NCBI GenBank assembly: GCA_963204915.1
Contig: CAUJHS010000080.1
Span: 62,001-126,000 of the forward strand
Origin: Planctomycetota bacterium
GTDB lineage: Bacteria > Planctomycetota > Planctomycetia > Pirellulales > Pirellulaceae
DNA: 64,000 bases
Direction: 5' to 3'
This document shows, in pieces, positions 7,935 to 17,699 of the stretch. The notes below the pieces were generated by a model. The model was not told the origin of the DNA. It made no database searches and saw only the letters and a list, made by a program, of their open reading frames with translations. Position 1 is the first letter of the stretch, and each line of letters starts with the position of its first letter. The position numbers and the translations under genes were made by a program.

Positions 7935-10055
7935 ATGCTGGCCCCTGAATTCTCTCTGGAAGAGGACTTCCCTCCCGTCACGTATGAGCAGTGGCGCGCC
8001 CTGGCCGAAGCCGACTTGAACGGCGCGCCGTTCGAGCAAAAGCTCGTCACGCGCACGTATGAAGGCATCGACCTGCAGCCGATCTATACGCGGCGCGATC
8101 ATCCCAGCGAGCAGGACCCCGGCGGGTTCCCCGGCTTCGCGCCTTGGGTGCGTGGGGCAAACGCTGCCGGCGCCGTCCTGACGGGTTGGGATTTACGGCA
8201 AGAACACGCCCATCCCGATCTCGCCGTGACGAATCGTGCGATTCTGGACGACCTGGAAGGAGGCGTCACTTCGCTGCTCTTGCGGCTTGACTTCGCCGCG
8301 CGCAACGGCCGCGATCCTGACGATTCCGCCGCAGCCGAACTGGCCGGGCGCGACGGCTTGATGATCTATCAAGTCGAAGATTTCGACGCGGCGCTCGCGG
8401 GCGTACACTTGAATCTGATTGGCGTGGCGCTCGAATCGGGCGCAGCGTTCCTTCCTGCCGCCGCGCTGTTGGCGGGTTTGTGGCGTCGCCGGAAGGTGTC
8501 GCCGCAGGAGGCTCGCGGCGCCTTTAACGCCGACCCGTGGGCCGTGCTGGCGCGCGACGGTCAACTGCCTTACACGCCTCAAGCCGCCCTGGCGCAATTG
8601 GCTGAACTGGCAGCTTGGACCGCGAAGAACTATCCCAACGTCACATCCGTGCGCGTGGGTACGGCGGCCTACCATCATGCCGGCGCCACGGCGGTGCAGG
8701 ACGTCGCCTTTGCCATGGCCACGGCGGTCGAATACCTGCGAGCCATGACCAGCGCTGGACTAAGCCTGGACGACGCCGCCCGGCAAATCCTCTTCAGCAT
8801 GAGTTTGGGAACGCGGCACTTTCTGGCCGTCGCGAAACTCCGCGCCGCGCGGCGCCTGTGGGGGCGCGTCATCGAGGCGTGCGGCGGTTCGTCGGCCGCG
8901 GCGGCCATGCGCATTCACGCCCGCACCAGCAAGCGCGTGCTCACGCAGCGCGACCCCTATGTGAATCTGTTACGCAATACGGTCGGCGTGTTTGCGGCGG
9001 CCGGGGGTGGGGCCGAGTCCATCACTTCGGTTCCTTTTGACGCCGCGGGCGGACTGCCCGACGATTTCAGTCGCCGCATCGCACGCAATACGCTGCTCAT
9101 CTTGCAGGAAGAAGGGCATTTGCATCGCGTGATTGACCCGCCTGGCGGAAGTTGGTTCCTCGACAGCCTGACCGATCAGATTTGCGAAAAAGCCTGGAGC
9201 GTGTTTCAAGAGGTCGAGCGGCAAGGCGGCATGCTCAACGCCATTCAAAGCGGTTGGGTGGCCGAGCAAATCGACTCGGCGTTTGCCCCCCGCGCCAAAG
9301 ACATCGCTCGCCGCAAGGAAGGGATCACGGGCGTGAGCGAGTTTCCCAACGTGGGCGAAGAGCGCGTGATTCACCCCGATCCGGACCGCGCGGCCCTGGT
9401 CAAGACCGCCATGCAGCGAATAACCGCCGCTCGGCCCGATGTGAAGTTGCTGGCCGCACTCGGAAAGAGCGCAACCAAGCCCGGCGAGCAATCGGCCGCC
9501 GCCGTGGACGCCGCCGCACAAGGCGCTTCACTCGGCCAGTTGGCCAAGGCAATTGGCTTCCACGCCGAGCCGACCTCGTTGCCGCCGTTGTCGCCGCATC
9601 CCTTCGCCCAACCGTTTGAAGAGCTGCGCGATGCGAGCGACGCCTGGCAAGCGAAGCACGGCCACCGTCCGCGGGTGTATCTGGCCAATCTCGGTTCGCC
9701 GGCGCACCACACCGCGCGGGCCACCTTCTCGAAGAACTTCTTCGAAGCGGGCGGGTTCGAGGTGATCAGCTCCGAAGGTTTCAAAGACGCCGACGCCGCA
9801 GCCGCCGGCTTTGCGCAAAGCGGTGCGAAGCTCGCCGTTATTTGCTCATCGGACAAACTTTATCCCGAGCTGGTTCCGCCCACTGCGTTGAAGCTGAAAG
9901 CTGCTGGCGCGCGAACGGTGGTGCTGGCGGGAAACCCTGGCGCCAATGAAGCCGCATGGCGCGACGCGGGCGTTGACCGATTCATTTTCATCAAATGCGA
10001 TGTGCTTGCCACGTTGCGAGACTTGCTTCGTGAGGAGGGAGTTTACCTGTCATGA
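7935..10055 (+). CDS. mutA: Methylmalonyl-CoA mutase small subunit
   Basis: This 706-residue protein matches the catalytically silent subunit of heterodimeric methylmalonyl-CoA mutase. It has the TIM-barrel core ([32 protein letters not shown]) and a C-terminal Rossmann-like domain, but that domain lacks the DxHxxG cobalamin motif (the equivalent stretch reads [16 protein letters not shown]). Loss of that motif is known for this subunit. The ATG at 7935 follows AAGGAA; the upstream extension to 7881 is non-conserved. Its stop overlaps the mutB start in an ATGA, which implies translational coupling and a 1:1 complex. Confidence 0.93.
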   Translation: MLAPEFSLEEDFPPVTYEQWRALAEADLNGAPFEQKLVTRTYEGIDLQPIYTRRDHPSEQDPGGFPGFAPWVRGANAAGAVLTGWDLRQEHAHPDLAVTNRAILDDLEGGVTSLLLRLDFAARNGRDPDDSAAAELAGRDGLMIYQVEDFDAALAGVHLNLIGVALESGAAFLPAAALLAGLWRRRKVSPQEARGAFNADPWAVLARDGQLPYTPQAALAQLAELAAWTAKNYPNVTSVRVGTAAYHHAGATAVQDVAFAMATAVEYLRAMTSAGLSLDDAARQILFSMSLGTRHFLAVAKLRAARRLWGRVIEACGGSSAAAAMRIHARTSKRVLTQRDPYVNLLRNTVGVFAAAGGGAESITSVPFDAAGGLPDDFSRRIARNTLLILQEEGHLHRVIDPPGGSWFLDSLTDQICEKAWSVFQEVERQGGMLNAIQSGWVAEQIDSAFAPRAKDIARRKEGITGVSEFPNVGEERVIHPDPDRAALVKTAMQRITAARPDVKLLAALGKSATKPGEQSAAAVDAAAQGASLGQLAKAIGFHAEPTSLPPLSPHPFAQPFEELRDASDAWQAKHGHRPRVYLANLGSPAHHTARATFSKNFFEAGGFEVISSEGFKDADAAAAGFAQSGAKLAVICSSDKLYPELVPPTALKLKAAGARTVVLAGNPGANEAAWRDAGVDRFIFIKCDVLATLRDLLREEGVYLS

Positions 10056-12277
10056 CCGCCATTCCCAATTTTGGCGATGTGCCGCTTCAAGCTGACCACG
10101 CGAAGAGCGACAAGGCTAAGCTCGCCACACGCGACGCCTGGCGCCAGGCCGTCACCGCGCCGGAAGGTAAGCTCTCGTGGCAAACGCCCGAACAAATTCC
10201 CGTCCAGGCTCTGTACAGCGCGGCGGATCTCTCGGGCGTCGATCATCTGGACACCATGCCGGGCATGCCGCCGTTTGTGCGCGGCCCCTACGCGACCATG
10301 TATGTGCTGCGCCCCTGGACGGTGCGGCAGTATGCGGGTTTTTCCACGGCGAAAGACTCCAACGCCTTTTACCGCCGTAACCTGGCGGCGGGGCAAATGG
10401 GCCTTTCCATTGCGTTCGACCTGGCCACGCATCGCGGGTACGACTCGGATCATCCGCGCGTTACCGGCGACGTGGGTATGGCCGGAGTCGCCATCGACAG
10501 CATTTATGATATGCGCATGCTGTTCGACGGCATTCCGCTCGACAAAATGAGCGTTTCGATGACCATGAACGGCGCCGTGCTGCCCGTGCTGGCCCTGTAC
10601 ATCGTGGCTGCGGAAGAACAAGGCGTAAAGCCCGAGCAACTGGCGGGGACCATTCAGAACGACATCCTGAAAGAGTTCATGGTCCGCAATACGTACATTT
10701 ACCCGCCCGAGCCGAGCATTCGCATCATCGCCGATATTTTCGACTTCACCAGCCGCCGGATGCCCAAGTTCAACAGCATCAGCATTAGCGGCTACCACAT
10801 GCAAGAGGCGGGCGCCACGGCCGACCTGGAATTAGCCTACACGTTGGCCGATGGGTTGGAGTATGTGCGCACCGGGCGCCAAGCCGGTTTGGATGTCGAC
10901 GCGTTTTGTCCGCGGCTGTCGTTCTTCTGGGCCATCGGCATGAACTACTTCATGGAGGTAGCCAAACTTCGCGCGGCGCGCATGCTGTGGTCCAAGCTCA
11001 TTAAGCAGTTCGAGCCCAAAAGCCCCAAGAGTTTGTCGCTCCGCACGCACAGTCAAACCAGCGGCTGGAGCCTCACCGCGCAAGACGTGTACAACAACGT
11101 AATTCGCACCTGCCTGGAAGCAATGGCCGCAGCGCATGGTCATACGCAGTCGCTGCATACCAATGCGCTGGACGAAGCCCTGGCGCTGCCAACCGATTTC
11201 TCGGCCCGCATCGCCCGGAATACGCAGTTGTTCCTGCAACAAGAGACCGACACCTGCGACGTGGTCGACCCATGGGGCGGCAGCTACTATGTTGAACGGC
11301 TCACGCATGATCTGGCCCAGCGCGCCTGGAGCCATATTCGCGAGGTCGAAGAACTGGGCGGCATGACCAAGGCCATCCAGGCCGGCATTCCCAAAATGCG
11401 CATTGAAGAAGCCGCGGCCCGCACCCAAGCCCGGATCGACTCGGGCCAACAAACCGTGATCGGCGTGAACAAGTATCGGCCCACGGGTGACGAAAACATC
11501 CACGTACTGAAGGTCGACAACACCGCGGTGCGCGAGTCGCAAATTGCCAACCTGAAAAAGTTGCGGCAAGAACGCGATCAAGCCCAAGTGGATGCCGCGC
11601 TCGGCGCCTTGACCAAGGCGGCCAAAAGCGAGTCGGGCAACCTGCTGGAACTAGCCATCGACGCCGCGCGCGCCAAAGCCACCGTGGGCGAGATCAGTCA
11701 GGCGCTGGAGAATGTGTTCGGCCGATACGAAGCGCCAGTGCAGGCGGTGCGCGGCGTGTACGCGGCGGAAATTGGCGCCACAGAAAGCCACATTGCCGAA
11801 GTGCGCCGCCTGGTGGAACGGTTTGAACGCGCCGAAGGCCGCCGTCCGCGCATCATGGTCGCCAAGATGGGGCAAGACGGTCACGACCGCGGGCAAAAGG
11901 TAATCGCCTCGGCCTTTGCGGATCTGGGTTTTGACGTGGACATTGGACCGTTATTCCGCACCCCCGGCGAGACCGCCCGGCAAGCCGTGGAGAACGACGT
12001 ACATATCGTTGGCGTCAGTTCGCTCGCGGCAGGTCACTTGACGCTCGTGCCCGAGCTTCGATCCGAACTGGCGCAGCTCGGCCGCGAGGATATTATGATC
12101 GTGGCGGGCGGCGTCATTCCGCCGCAAGATTATGACGCCTTGTATGAAGCTGGCGCGTCGGCGGTGTTTGGTCCCGGCACGGTGATCGGAGAAGCGGCGG
12201 CCAAGCTGCTGCATTCGCTGGGCGAGCGATTGGGAATCGACCTGGACGACCCCACGCTAGCCGCCACGGAAAACTAG
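10052..12277 (+). CDS. mutB: Methylmalonyl-CoA mutase large (catalytic) subunit
   Basis: This 741-residue adenosylcobalamin-dependent subunit isomerises (R)-methylmalonyl-CoA to succinyl-CoA. The barrel domain contains [36 protein letters not shown] and [10 protein letters not shown]. The C-terminal B12 domain contains [12 protein letters not shown], with His611 as the lower cobalt ligand of DxHxxG, and the later [12 protein letters not shown] and GPGT segments. Length is close to that of the large subunit of other bacterial heterodimers. It overlaps mutA by four bases (ATGA). It is followed by a ~300-base repeat-rich gap and then meaB. Confidence 0.96.
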   Translation: MTAIPNFGDVPLQADHAKSDKAKLATRDAWRQAVTAPEGKLSWQTPEQIPVQALYSAADLSGVDHLDTMPGMPPFVRGPYATMYVLRPWTVRQYAGFSTAKDSNAFYRRNLAAGQMGLSIAFDLATHRGYDSDHPRVTGDVGMAGVAIDSIYDMRMLFDGIPLDKMSVSMTMNGAVLPVLALYIVAAEEQGVKPEQLAGTIQNDILKEFMVRNTYIYPPEPSIRIIADIFDFTSRRMPKFNSISISGYHMQEAGATADLELAYTLADGLEYVRTGRQAGLDVDAFCPRLSFFWAIGMNYFMEVAKLRAARMLWSKLIKQFEPKSPKSLSLRTHSQTSGWSLTAQDVYNNVIRTCLEAMAAAHGHTQSLHTNALDEALALPTDFSARIARNTQLFLQQETDTCDVVDPWGGSYYVERLTHDLAQRAWSHIREVEELGGMTKAIQAGIPKMRIEEAAARTQARIDSGQQTVIGVNKYRPTGDENIHVLKVDNTAVRESQIANLKKLRQERDQAQVDAALGALTKAAKSESGNLLELAIDAARAKATVGEISQALENVFGRYEAPVQAVRGVYAAEIGATESHIAEVRRLVERFERAEGRRPRIMVAKMGQDGHDRGQKVIASAFADLGFDVDIGPLFRTPGETARQAVENDVHIVGVSSLAAGHLTLVPELRSELAQLGREDIMIVAGGVIPPQDYDALYEAGASAVFGPGTVIGEAAAKLLHSLGERLGIDLDDPTLAATEN

Positions 12278-12308
12278 CACGATCTTCCCAGACCTACGCA
12301 GCGCCCAC

Positions 12309-12528
12309 AAAGTAGGTTACTCGCTCCGCGAGTAACCCGCGGCATAAGCCACAGAGCCGCAACTACCGCTTGGCGCCGCAAAGTAGGTTACTCGCTCCGC
12401 GAGTAACCCACCGCATAAGCACACCGCCGCAACTTCCGATTGTTTCCACGCGAGCAACCCAGGGCGTGAGCCACACAAACGCAACTACCGTATGTCTCCG
12501 CGTAAGGTCGCTCGCGGAGCGAGTGACC
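12309..12528. repeat. REP-like palindromes in ~71-base tandem units between mutB and meaB
   Basis: Two copies of a perfect hairpin with 10-base arms GGTTACTCGC / GCGAGTAACC around TCC lie at 12315-12337 and 12386-12408, inside units that repeat every 71 bases. Each unit continues with a conserved CGCATAAGC-like and CGCAACTNCC tail. A third unit is shortened by ~20 bases: it lacks the left arm and retains GCGAGCAACCC from 12450. An inverted, slightly diverged copy (GGTCGCTCGC, GGA, GCGAGTGACC) closes the block at 12506-12528. The same core recurs at 27169-27208. These look like REP/MITE-type elements and fill the whole gap; nothing else is visible in it. Confidence 0.8.
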
Positions 12529-12575
12529 TACTTTCAAGACGCTCCACCTGCGTTACCAACGCCGTCGAAAGCGCC

Positions 12576-13631
12576 ATGACGGAGAACGACTCTCGATCGC
12601 CCTCAACCGCCCAGAGCCACGCTTCCGCGAGTCCGCGCCGGCGCGAACTTAGCGTCGAAGATTACTTTAACGGCGTTCGCGCTGGCGAAATGCCGGTGCT
12701 GGCGCGTGCGCTCACCTTGATCGAGTCGAACAGCCCGCGGCATCAGCTTCTGGCGGAAGATTTGCTCACACGACTTATGCCGTACACCGGCGGTGCGGTG
12801 CGCGTGGGCGTAACTGGCGCGCCGGGGGCAGGCAAAAGCACTTTCATCGAAGCGCTCGGACTGCACCTGGTGCGCAGCGGCTTGCGCGTGGCGGTGCTCG
12901 CGGTCGATCCTTCCAGTGGTTTGACCGGCGGCAGTATTCTGGGCGATAAGACCCGCATGTCAGGACTCGCCGCCGAACGGAATGCGTATATTCGTCCGTC
13001 ACCGTCGGCCGGTACGCTCGGAGGCGTGGCGCGCAAAACGCGCGAAACGATGCTCGTGTGCGAAGCGGCAGGTTACCAGGTTGTGCTCGTTGAAACCGTT
13101 GGCGTAGGGCAATCGGAAACGATGGTCGCCGATATGACCGATTGCTTTCTCGCCATCATGCTTCCCGGGGCCGGCGATGAACTGCAAGGCATCAAACGCG
13201 GTTTGCTCGAACTGGTCGACGTGATCGCCGTGAACAAGGCCGACGGTCCGACGCGCGCTGCCGCAGAGTTGGCCGCTGTACAGTACAACGTGGCGCTCAA
13301 GTCGCTTTCGGGTCGTAGCGATGAAGACGACGCTCCCGTGGTGCTCACGTGCAGCGCGCTGCATCATCAAGGCGTGAACGCCGTATGGGACGCCATTCAC
13401 CAGCGTCAGGCGCGGCACGCTGCAACCGGCAAACTGGCCGACCGACGACGGCGCCAGAACCTGCGCTGGTTGTGGTCGCTTGTGGAAGATCGCCTGCGTC
13501 ACGCCATCCACACGCATCCGGCGGTGCAAGCCATTCGCGAACCGCTGGAGCGGCAAGTGCTCACCGGCGCCATTCCTCCGGAAGTCGCCGCGCGACAAAT
13601 CCTGGAAGCGTTCGGCCTGGCGCGCAGTTAA
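12576..13631 (+). CDS. meaB: MeaB-type GTPase, methylmalonyl-CoA mutase chaperone
   Basis: This 351-residue G3E-family GTPase protects and reactivates adenosylcobalamin-dependent methylmalonyl-CoA mutase. Seen: Walker A GAPGAGKST at residues 81-89 (Lys87), AVDPSS and GDKTRM segments after it, LVETVGVGQSE (Walker B region), and NKADGP as the base-specificity motif. Length fits the family (~330-350). The ATG at 12576 is preferred because the upstream frame runs back into the repeat block at 12506-12528. Older annotations call this family ArgK or LAO/AO transport ATPase; the position behind mutAB supports MeaB. Confidence 0.94.
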   Translation: MTENDSRSPSTAQSHASASPRRRELSVEDYFNGVRAGEMPVLARALTLIESNSPRHQLLAEDLLTRLMPYTGGAVRVGVTGAPGAGKSTFIEALGLHLVRSGLRVAVLAVDPSSGLTGGSILGDKTRMSGLAAERNAYIRPSPSAGTLGGVARKTRETMLVCEAAGYQVVLVETVGVGQSETMVADMTDCFLAIMLPGAGDELQGIKRGLLELVDVIAVNKADGPTRAAAELAAVQYNVALKSLSGRSDEDDAPVVLTCSALHHQGVNAVWDAIHQRQARHAATGKLADRRRRQNLRWLWSLVEDRLRHAIHTHPAVQAIREPLERQVLTGAIPPEVAARQILEAFGLARS

Positions 13632-13697
13632 GACACGAAGCGATGGATAAGGCGTCGTGCGTCGAACGCGCGGGACCGTCGCGTTTCCAAGGCGCGG

Positions 13698-14882
13698 TTA
13701 CTTGGGAGCCGTGTCCTCGCGCACGCCAGGATCGTTTGGCTGACGGCCGCGCAGGCGCACATCGCCGCCCTCCGCGTCGTAAAAGGCGGGCGGTGCGTTG
13801 TACGTTCCACTGGTTTCTTGCACAGGCAAACCCAGCAGACGCTCGGTATCCGCCGGGCGGTCGAGGCAATGCCAGTGGTTGCCGGAGAACACAAAGGTCT
13901 CTGGCGACGTTTTCGGCCCGATGTTGACGACCTGCCGGGCCTCAGCGGCGCGAAACACCACCACATTGTTAATGAACCGACCATTGCGGCTGGGAACGAA
14001 TTGCGGGTCGGTATTCTCCTGCAGGATGCGCACGGCCCAGCGTCGTGGGCGGTAAATGGTGTTGTGCTGCACGGTGGCGCCGTCAACGCCTACAAATGCG
14101 ATGGCGCTTAAGCCGCCCACGAACTCACAATCCTCCACAGTAATATTTTTTGCTTCAAAACCTTGGGGTTGTGGACGAAAGTAGGGCAGTCCCGTACTGC
14201 CGCCCACGTTGACGCCGCGCCCGCCAGCGTTCTCGAAACGACAGCGGCGGATCACAATGTCTTGGCTGCCCCCCTTGGCTTGCACGCCGTTCGCGGAGTC
14301 GCCGGCGTCGTGGAAGGTGCAACCAACAATGAGGCCGTCGGGGCAGCCGACCATGTCAATTCCCGAACCACTGTTCCCCCAACGTTCCACGCGGCAGTTC
14401 TCGACCCGAAACTGATTAACTCCCGAGAGCTTCATTCCATCGCGATTACCTTCGGGGCCCACATCGCGCACGACCACGTTATGTAGCGTCACGTGGTGGG
14501 CAGGCGTTTTGCTGGAGCCAGAGTCATCAATGTTCAGGCCGTTGCCGATGGCGCCGCGCAGCACCAGGTCGCGCAGTTCGACATACTCTGGCGACGACAG
14601 ATGCAGCCCTCCGCCGCCTCCTAAAATCACAGGCGGCTGATCGCGATCGGCGGCCGCGATCACGATAGGTTGCTCCGCCGTGCCGCGCAAACCCGCCCGC
14701 GACAGCCCGCCGCGATACGTCCCCGGAGCGATCAAGATGGCGGTTCCCGCCGCGGCGTCGCGCAGCGCCACGGCCAACTCATCGCGATTGCTCACGCGAA
14801 CGGTTTCGGCGGCGGCGATTGTCGATGATGACGCGAGAGCGAAACCGAGCAGGATACGAAGCGGACGTACAGAGCAAAACAT
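13698..14882 (-). CDS. Secreted right-handed parallel beta-helix protein
   Basis: This 394-residue exported protein starts with a signal peptide (RPLRILLGFALASSSTIAAAE). Next come the VSNRDELAVALRDAAAGTAILIAPGTY opening typical of pectate-lyase-like beta-helices and several helix rungs of the type HHVTLHNVVVRDVG, FRVENCRVERWGNSG and QDIVIRRCRFENAGG. The ATG at 14882 follows a strong GAGGGGGGAG; the upstream extension to 14930 is not a signal sequence. Related proteins bind or cleave polysaccharides, but no catalytic set can be assigned here. It stands alone, convergent with meaB and downstream of the zinc-ribbon gene. Confidence 0.82.
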   Translation of the reverse strand: MFCSVRPLRILLGFALASSSTIAAAETVRVSNRDELAVALRDAAAGTAILIAPGTYRGGLSRAGLRGTAEQPIVIAAADRDQPPVILGGGGGLHLSSPEYVELRDLVLRGAIGNGLNIDDSGSSKTPAHHVTLHNVVVRDVGPEGNRDGMKLSGVNQFRVENCRVERWGNSGSGIDMVGCPDGLIVGCTFHDAGDSANGVQAKGGSQDIVIRRCRFENAGGRGVNVGGSTGLPYFRPQPQGFEAKNITVEDCEFVGGLSAIAFVGVDGATVQHNTIYRPRRWAVRILQENTDPQFVPSRNGRFINNVVVFRAAEARQVVNIGPKTSPETFVFSGNHWHCLDRPADTERLLGLPVQETSGTYNAPPAFYDAEGGDVRLRGRQPNDPGVREDTAPK

Positions 14883-14982
14883 ACTCCCCCCTCGGCGACG
14901 CGGGATGTGTTGAATGATGGTGCGCGACACGGCGAAGGCGCCGCGATCACCGCGATTTTACCTTACCGCGATGCAATGCGCT

Positions 14983-15696
14983 TCAATCTTCGGGCAAGTA
15001 CAGCAAACGACCGCAGCTCTTGCAAAACACGGGGCGGGCCATCTTTAATTCACTTTTCATTTGCACAGTGATGGCGGTGTAGCATCCGGTGCAAACATCG
15101 TTCTCGACCGAGGCGAGCGCGTCCTCGCCGCGACTGACGGACAAGCGTTTGTATTCGGCCTGCAACGCGCCGGGAAGCTCGTCCTCGGCCGTGTGGAGTT
15201 CGCCCGCCAGACGCTGGATATCGGCTTCGAGCGACGCGCGTTCGCCTTCGACTTTTTGTGTGAGCGACTTCAAGTCGTCGCGGCTGCGGGTCAGTGCGGC
15301 GTCGGCTTCTTTGACCTTCGTTTCCAGATCTTCAATGCGTTCAAGCATTTCGAAGATTTCGTCGGTCAAGACGCTGTTGGCTTGCTTATCGGCGGCGATT
15401 TGTTCTTTAATCGCCTGATATTCCTTGTTGCTGTTGGCTGCGTTTAGTTTGAGCTTAAGGTCTTCAATGCGGCTTTCGCGCTGGCGCAATTGTAGTTGAA
15501 GATCGTCGCACTTCACCTTGGCCCGGGTGAGTGTTTCTTTGGCCGCTTTGAGTTCTTCCTCTTTCTTGGCGACGTTCGTCTGGCCGACGGCGATCTGTTT
15601 GGGACCGCGTTCGCGGCGGCCGCGCAGGTCGCCCAGTTGGCGGTGAATGCGGTGCAATTTGACTAAGGCGGCCGAAGTGAGTTTATCGGTAGGCAT
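14983..15696 (-). CDS. Coiled-coil C4 zinc-ribbon protein
   Basis: This 237-residue protein is an almost continuous coiled coil (residues ~10-180, rich in Glu/Lys/Leu heptads). It ends in a C4 zinc ribbon, CTGCYTAI...FCKSCGRLLYLPED. This architecture matches the widespread zf-RING_7/C4-type family with unknown or proposed nucleic-acid-linked roles. It lies 125 bases downstream of rpoD on the same strand, so it is probably the last gene of the dnaG-rpoD group. The ATG at 15696 is preferred to a TTG at 15702. The biochemical function is not known. Confidence 0.78.
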   Translation of the reverse strand: MPTDKLTSAALVKLHRIHRQLGDLRGRRERGPKQIAVGQTNVAKKEEELKAAKETLTRAKVKCDDLQLQLRQRESRIEDLKLKLNAANSNKEYQAIKEQIAADKQANSVLTDEIFEMLERIEDLETKVKEADAALTRSRDDLKSLTQKVEGERASLEADIQRLAGELHTAEDELPGALQAEYKRLSVSRGEDALASVENDVCTGCYTAITVQMKSELKMARPVFCKSCGRLLYLPED

Positions 15697-15821
15697 AAGC
15701 AACTAGGGATGGGTCTCCGAGAGACGGTGGGTCTTGATTTGCAATGGGAACAAAAAAAGCCGCCGATCCTGCGACCGGCGGCTGGTGCGATTGCGATTCG
15801 TGGTCAAACATCGCCCGGCGA

Positions 15822-17486
15822 TTAGCCTGCGGCGCTCTTGAGGAATCCTTCCAGGTGCTGCGCGCGAACCGGGTGCTGCAGCTTGCGGACCGCCTTGGCT
15901 TCGATCTGGCGGACGCGTTCCCGAGTGACTTTGAAAATGCGCCCCACTTCCTCCAGCGTGTAGGTGTAGCCGTCGCCCAGGCCGTAGCGCAGACGGATGA
16001 TTTCGCGCTCACGGTAAGTGAGGGTTTTGAGCAGGCTTTCGATCTTCTGCCGCAAAATCTCATTGTTGGCGGTACGGACGGGATTATCGCTGGTCGAGTC
16101 TTCGATAAACTCGCCGAAGGCGCTGTCTTCGCTGTCGCCCACGGGGCGGTCGAGGCTGACCGGATGACGGCCAATGTCCATCACGCGGCGGACTTCCTCG
16201 ACGTCGATGTCGGCTCGCAGGGCGATTTCCTCCATCGACGGCTCGCGGCGCAACTCTTGTTGCAGCTTTTTCTGAATATTACGCAGTTTGGAAAGCACGT
16301 CAATCATGTGCACCGGAATGCGGATCGTGCGCGCCTGGTCCGCAATAGCGCGGGTAATGGCCTGTCGGATCCACCAGGTGGCGTACGTTGAGAACTTAAA
16401 GCCGCGGCGATACTCGTACTTATCGACGGCCCGCATCAGGCCCGTGTTGCCTTCCTGAATGAGGTCCAGGAAGCTCAAACCGCGGTTGCGGTACTTTTTG
16501 GCGATGGACACCACGAGCCGCAAATTACCGCTGGAAAGCTGGCGTTTGACCGCTTCATAATCTTGGAACTGGCGGCGCACTTGGTCGATCTTGCGCCGCA
16601 GGCTGCGGGGGCTTTCCTGCGTGAGCAACATCAAGTCGCGCAGTTCACGGCGCAAGTTGGCGCGCTGATCTTTGGCCGAAGTGTCGTGGCGCAGCTCGGT
16701 CAGCCGGCGGCGGAGAAAATCCATGCGTTGCGAGTAGGACTCCATCTCCTTCATTAGCGGTTGCACGCGACGCGTGCGCACGCTTAATTCTTCGACGAGG
16801 GTCAAGCACTTGCCCCGGTGACGCAGGAACGTTTTCTTGGCCGCGGCTTTCGCCTCGCGCGAGGCCGAACGCGACAACAACACCCGGAACTGTGCTTCCT
16901 TCTTTTCCAGCACCTTGTGCAGGGTGTGCAAGTTGTACGGCATGCGAGCTTGAATTTGCTCTTTGGTCAGCCGTTCGGTCAATGACACCTTGATGGTGCG
17001 GTCGAAAGGAAGCTCGCCGCGATGCACTTTGTCCAGCACATCGACCACGTTCTTGATGGCGAAGTGGCAGCTTAGCACCGAGCGGCGGAAACGGCGCCGC
17101 GTCACTTCGATCTTCTTGGCCAGGGCGATTTCCTCGTCGCGCGTGAGCAGCGGAATGGCCGCCATTTGCGAGAGATACATGCGAATGGGATCGTCGCTCA
17201 GCTTGGGCGTCTCGGTGGACGCGATTAGCACCATTTCTTCTTCGACGGCCTGAATTTCGGCCGCGCTGGGCGCTTTGCTTGCCGGCGGTTGAGTTTTGGG
17301 CGCGGGGGGCTCCTCGACCAATTCGATGCCTTGCTCGTCCAAGGCGATGATCAGGTTGTCGAGCTTCTCGGGGTTGATGTCCTCGTCGGGAAGATAGTGG
17401 TTCACCTCATCGTAGGTGAGGTAGCCTTGCTCTTTGCCCTTGGCGATGAGTTGTCGCAAGTCCAGGTCTTGGGGCGATCGATCCAT
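15822..17486 (-). CDS. rpoD: Primary RNA polymerase sigma factor
   Basis: This 554-residue housekeeping sigma-70 has all regions. Region 1.1 is at residues ~8-55 ([21 protein letters not shown]) and 1.2 begins at [17 protein letters not shown]. Region 2 is unmistakable ([46 protein letters not shown]). Region 4 ends with a helix-turn-helix ([23 protein letters not shown]). AGGAGG is spaced seven bases from the ATG at 17486 and only one base from the ATG at 17492, so 17486 is chosen. It follows dnaG on the same strand, as in the classic macromolecular-synthesis operon, but also has its own promoter. Confidence 0.97.
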   Translation of the reverse strand: MDRSPQDLDLRQLIAKGKEQGYLTYDEVNHYLPDEDINPEKLDNLIIALDEQGIELVEEPPAPKTQPPASKAPSAAEIQAVEEEMVLIASTETPKLSDDPIRMYLSQMAAIPLLTRDEEIALAKKIEVTRRRFRRSVLSCHFAIKNVVDVLDKVHRGELPFDRTIKVSLTERLTKEQIQARMPYNLHTLHKVLEKKEAQFRVLLSRSASREAKAAAKKTFLRHRGKCLTLVEELSVRTRRVQPLMKEMESYSQRMDFLRRRLTELRHDTSAKDQRANLRRELRDLMLLTQESPRSLRRKIDQVRRQFQDYEAVKRQLSSGNLRLVVSIAKKYRNRGLSFLDLIQEGNTGLMRAVDKYEYRRGFKFSTYATWWIRQAITRAIADQARTIRIPVHMIDVLSKLRNIQKKLQQELRREPSMEEIALRADIDVEEVRRVMDIGRHPVSLDRPVGDSEDSAFGEFIEDSTSDNPVRTANNEILRQKIESLLKTLTYREREIIRLRYGLGDGYTYTLEEVGRIFKVTRERVRQIEAKAVRKLQHPVRAQHLEGFLKSAAG

Positions 17487-17617
17487 CTTCATCCTCCTGC
17501 GCTTTCTTGCGCCTCGCGGGTCAAACTCGCACCCTCCGCCGCCATCCCTCCATGAACGCGGACCGGGGGTCGATCTAATGTATCAGACATCAAAACGAAG
17601 ATTTTGAACAGCAGGGA

Positions 17618-17646
17618 TTTAAAAAGAATAGAGAAATTATTGTCAA
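17618..17646 (-). promoter_or_regulatory. Sigma-70-type promoter for rpoD
   Basis: On the minus strand a perfect -35 TTGACA (17646-17641) is followed by exactly 17 bases and a -10-like TTTAAA (17623-17618), in the AT-rich 213-base gap between dnaG and rpoD. Transcription would start near 17611, giving a ~125-base leader. This allows rpoD to be expressed independently of dnaG. Confidence 0.7.
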
Positions 17647-17699
17647 GATTTTTTCTCCGGTTCTTTCTGATTCTCTCTGGCTCGCGTTCCGATGTACGG

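Noticed and set aside
12309-12528. Regular repeats that could be a CRISPR array
   Set aside because: Units are 71 bases, contain palindromic hairpins and repeated tails without unique spacers, and no cas genes are present; they fit REP-like elements.
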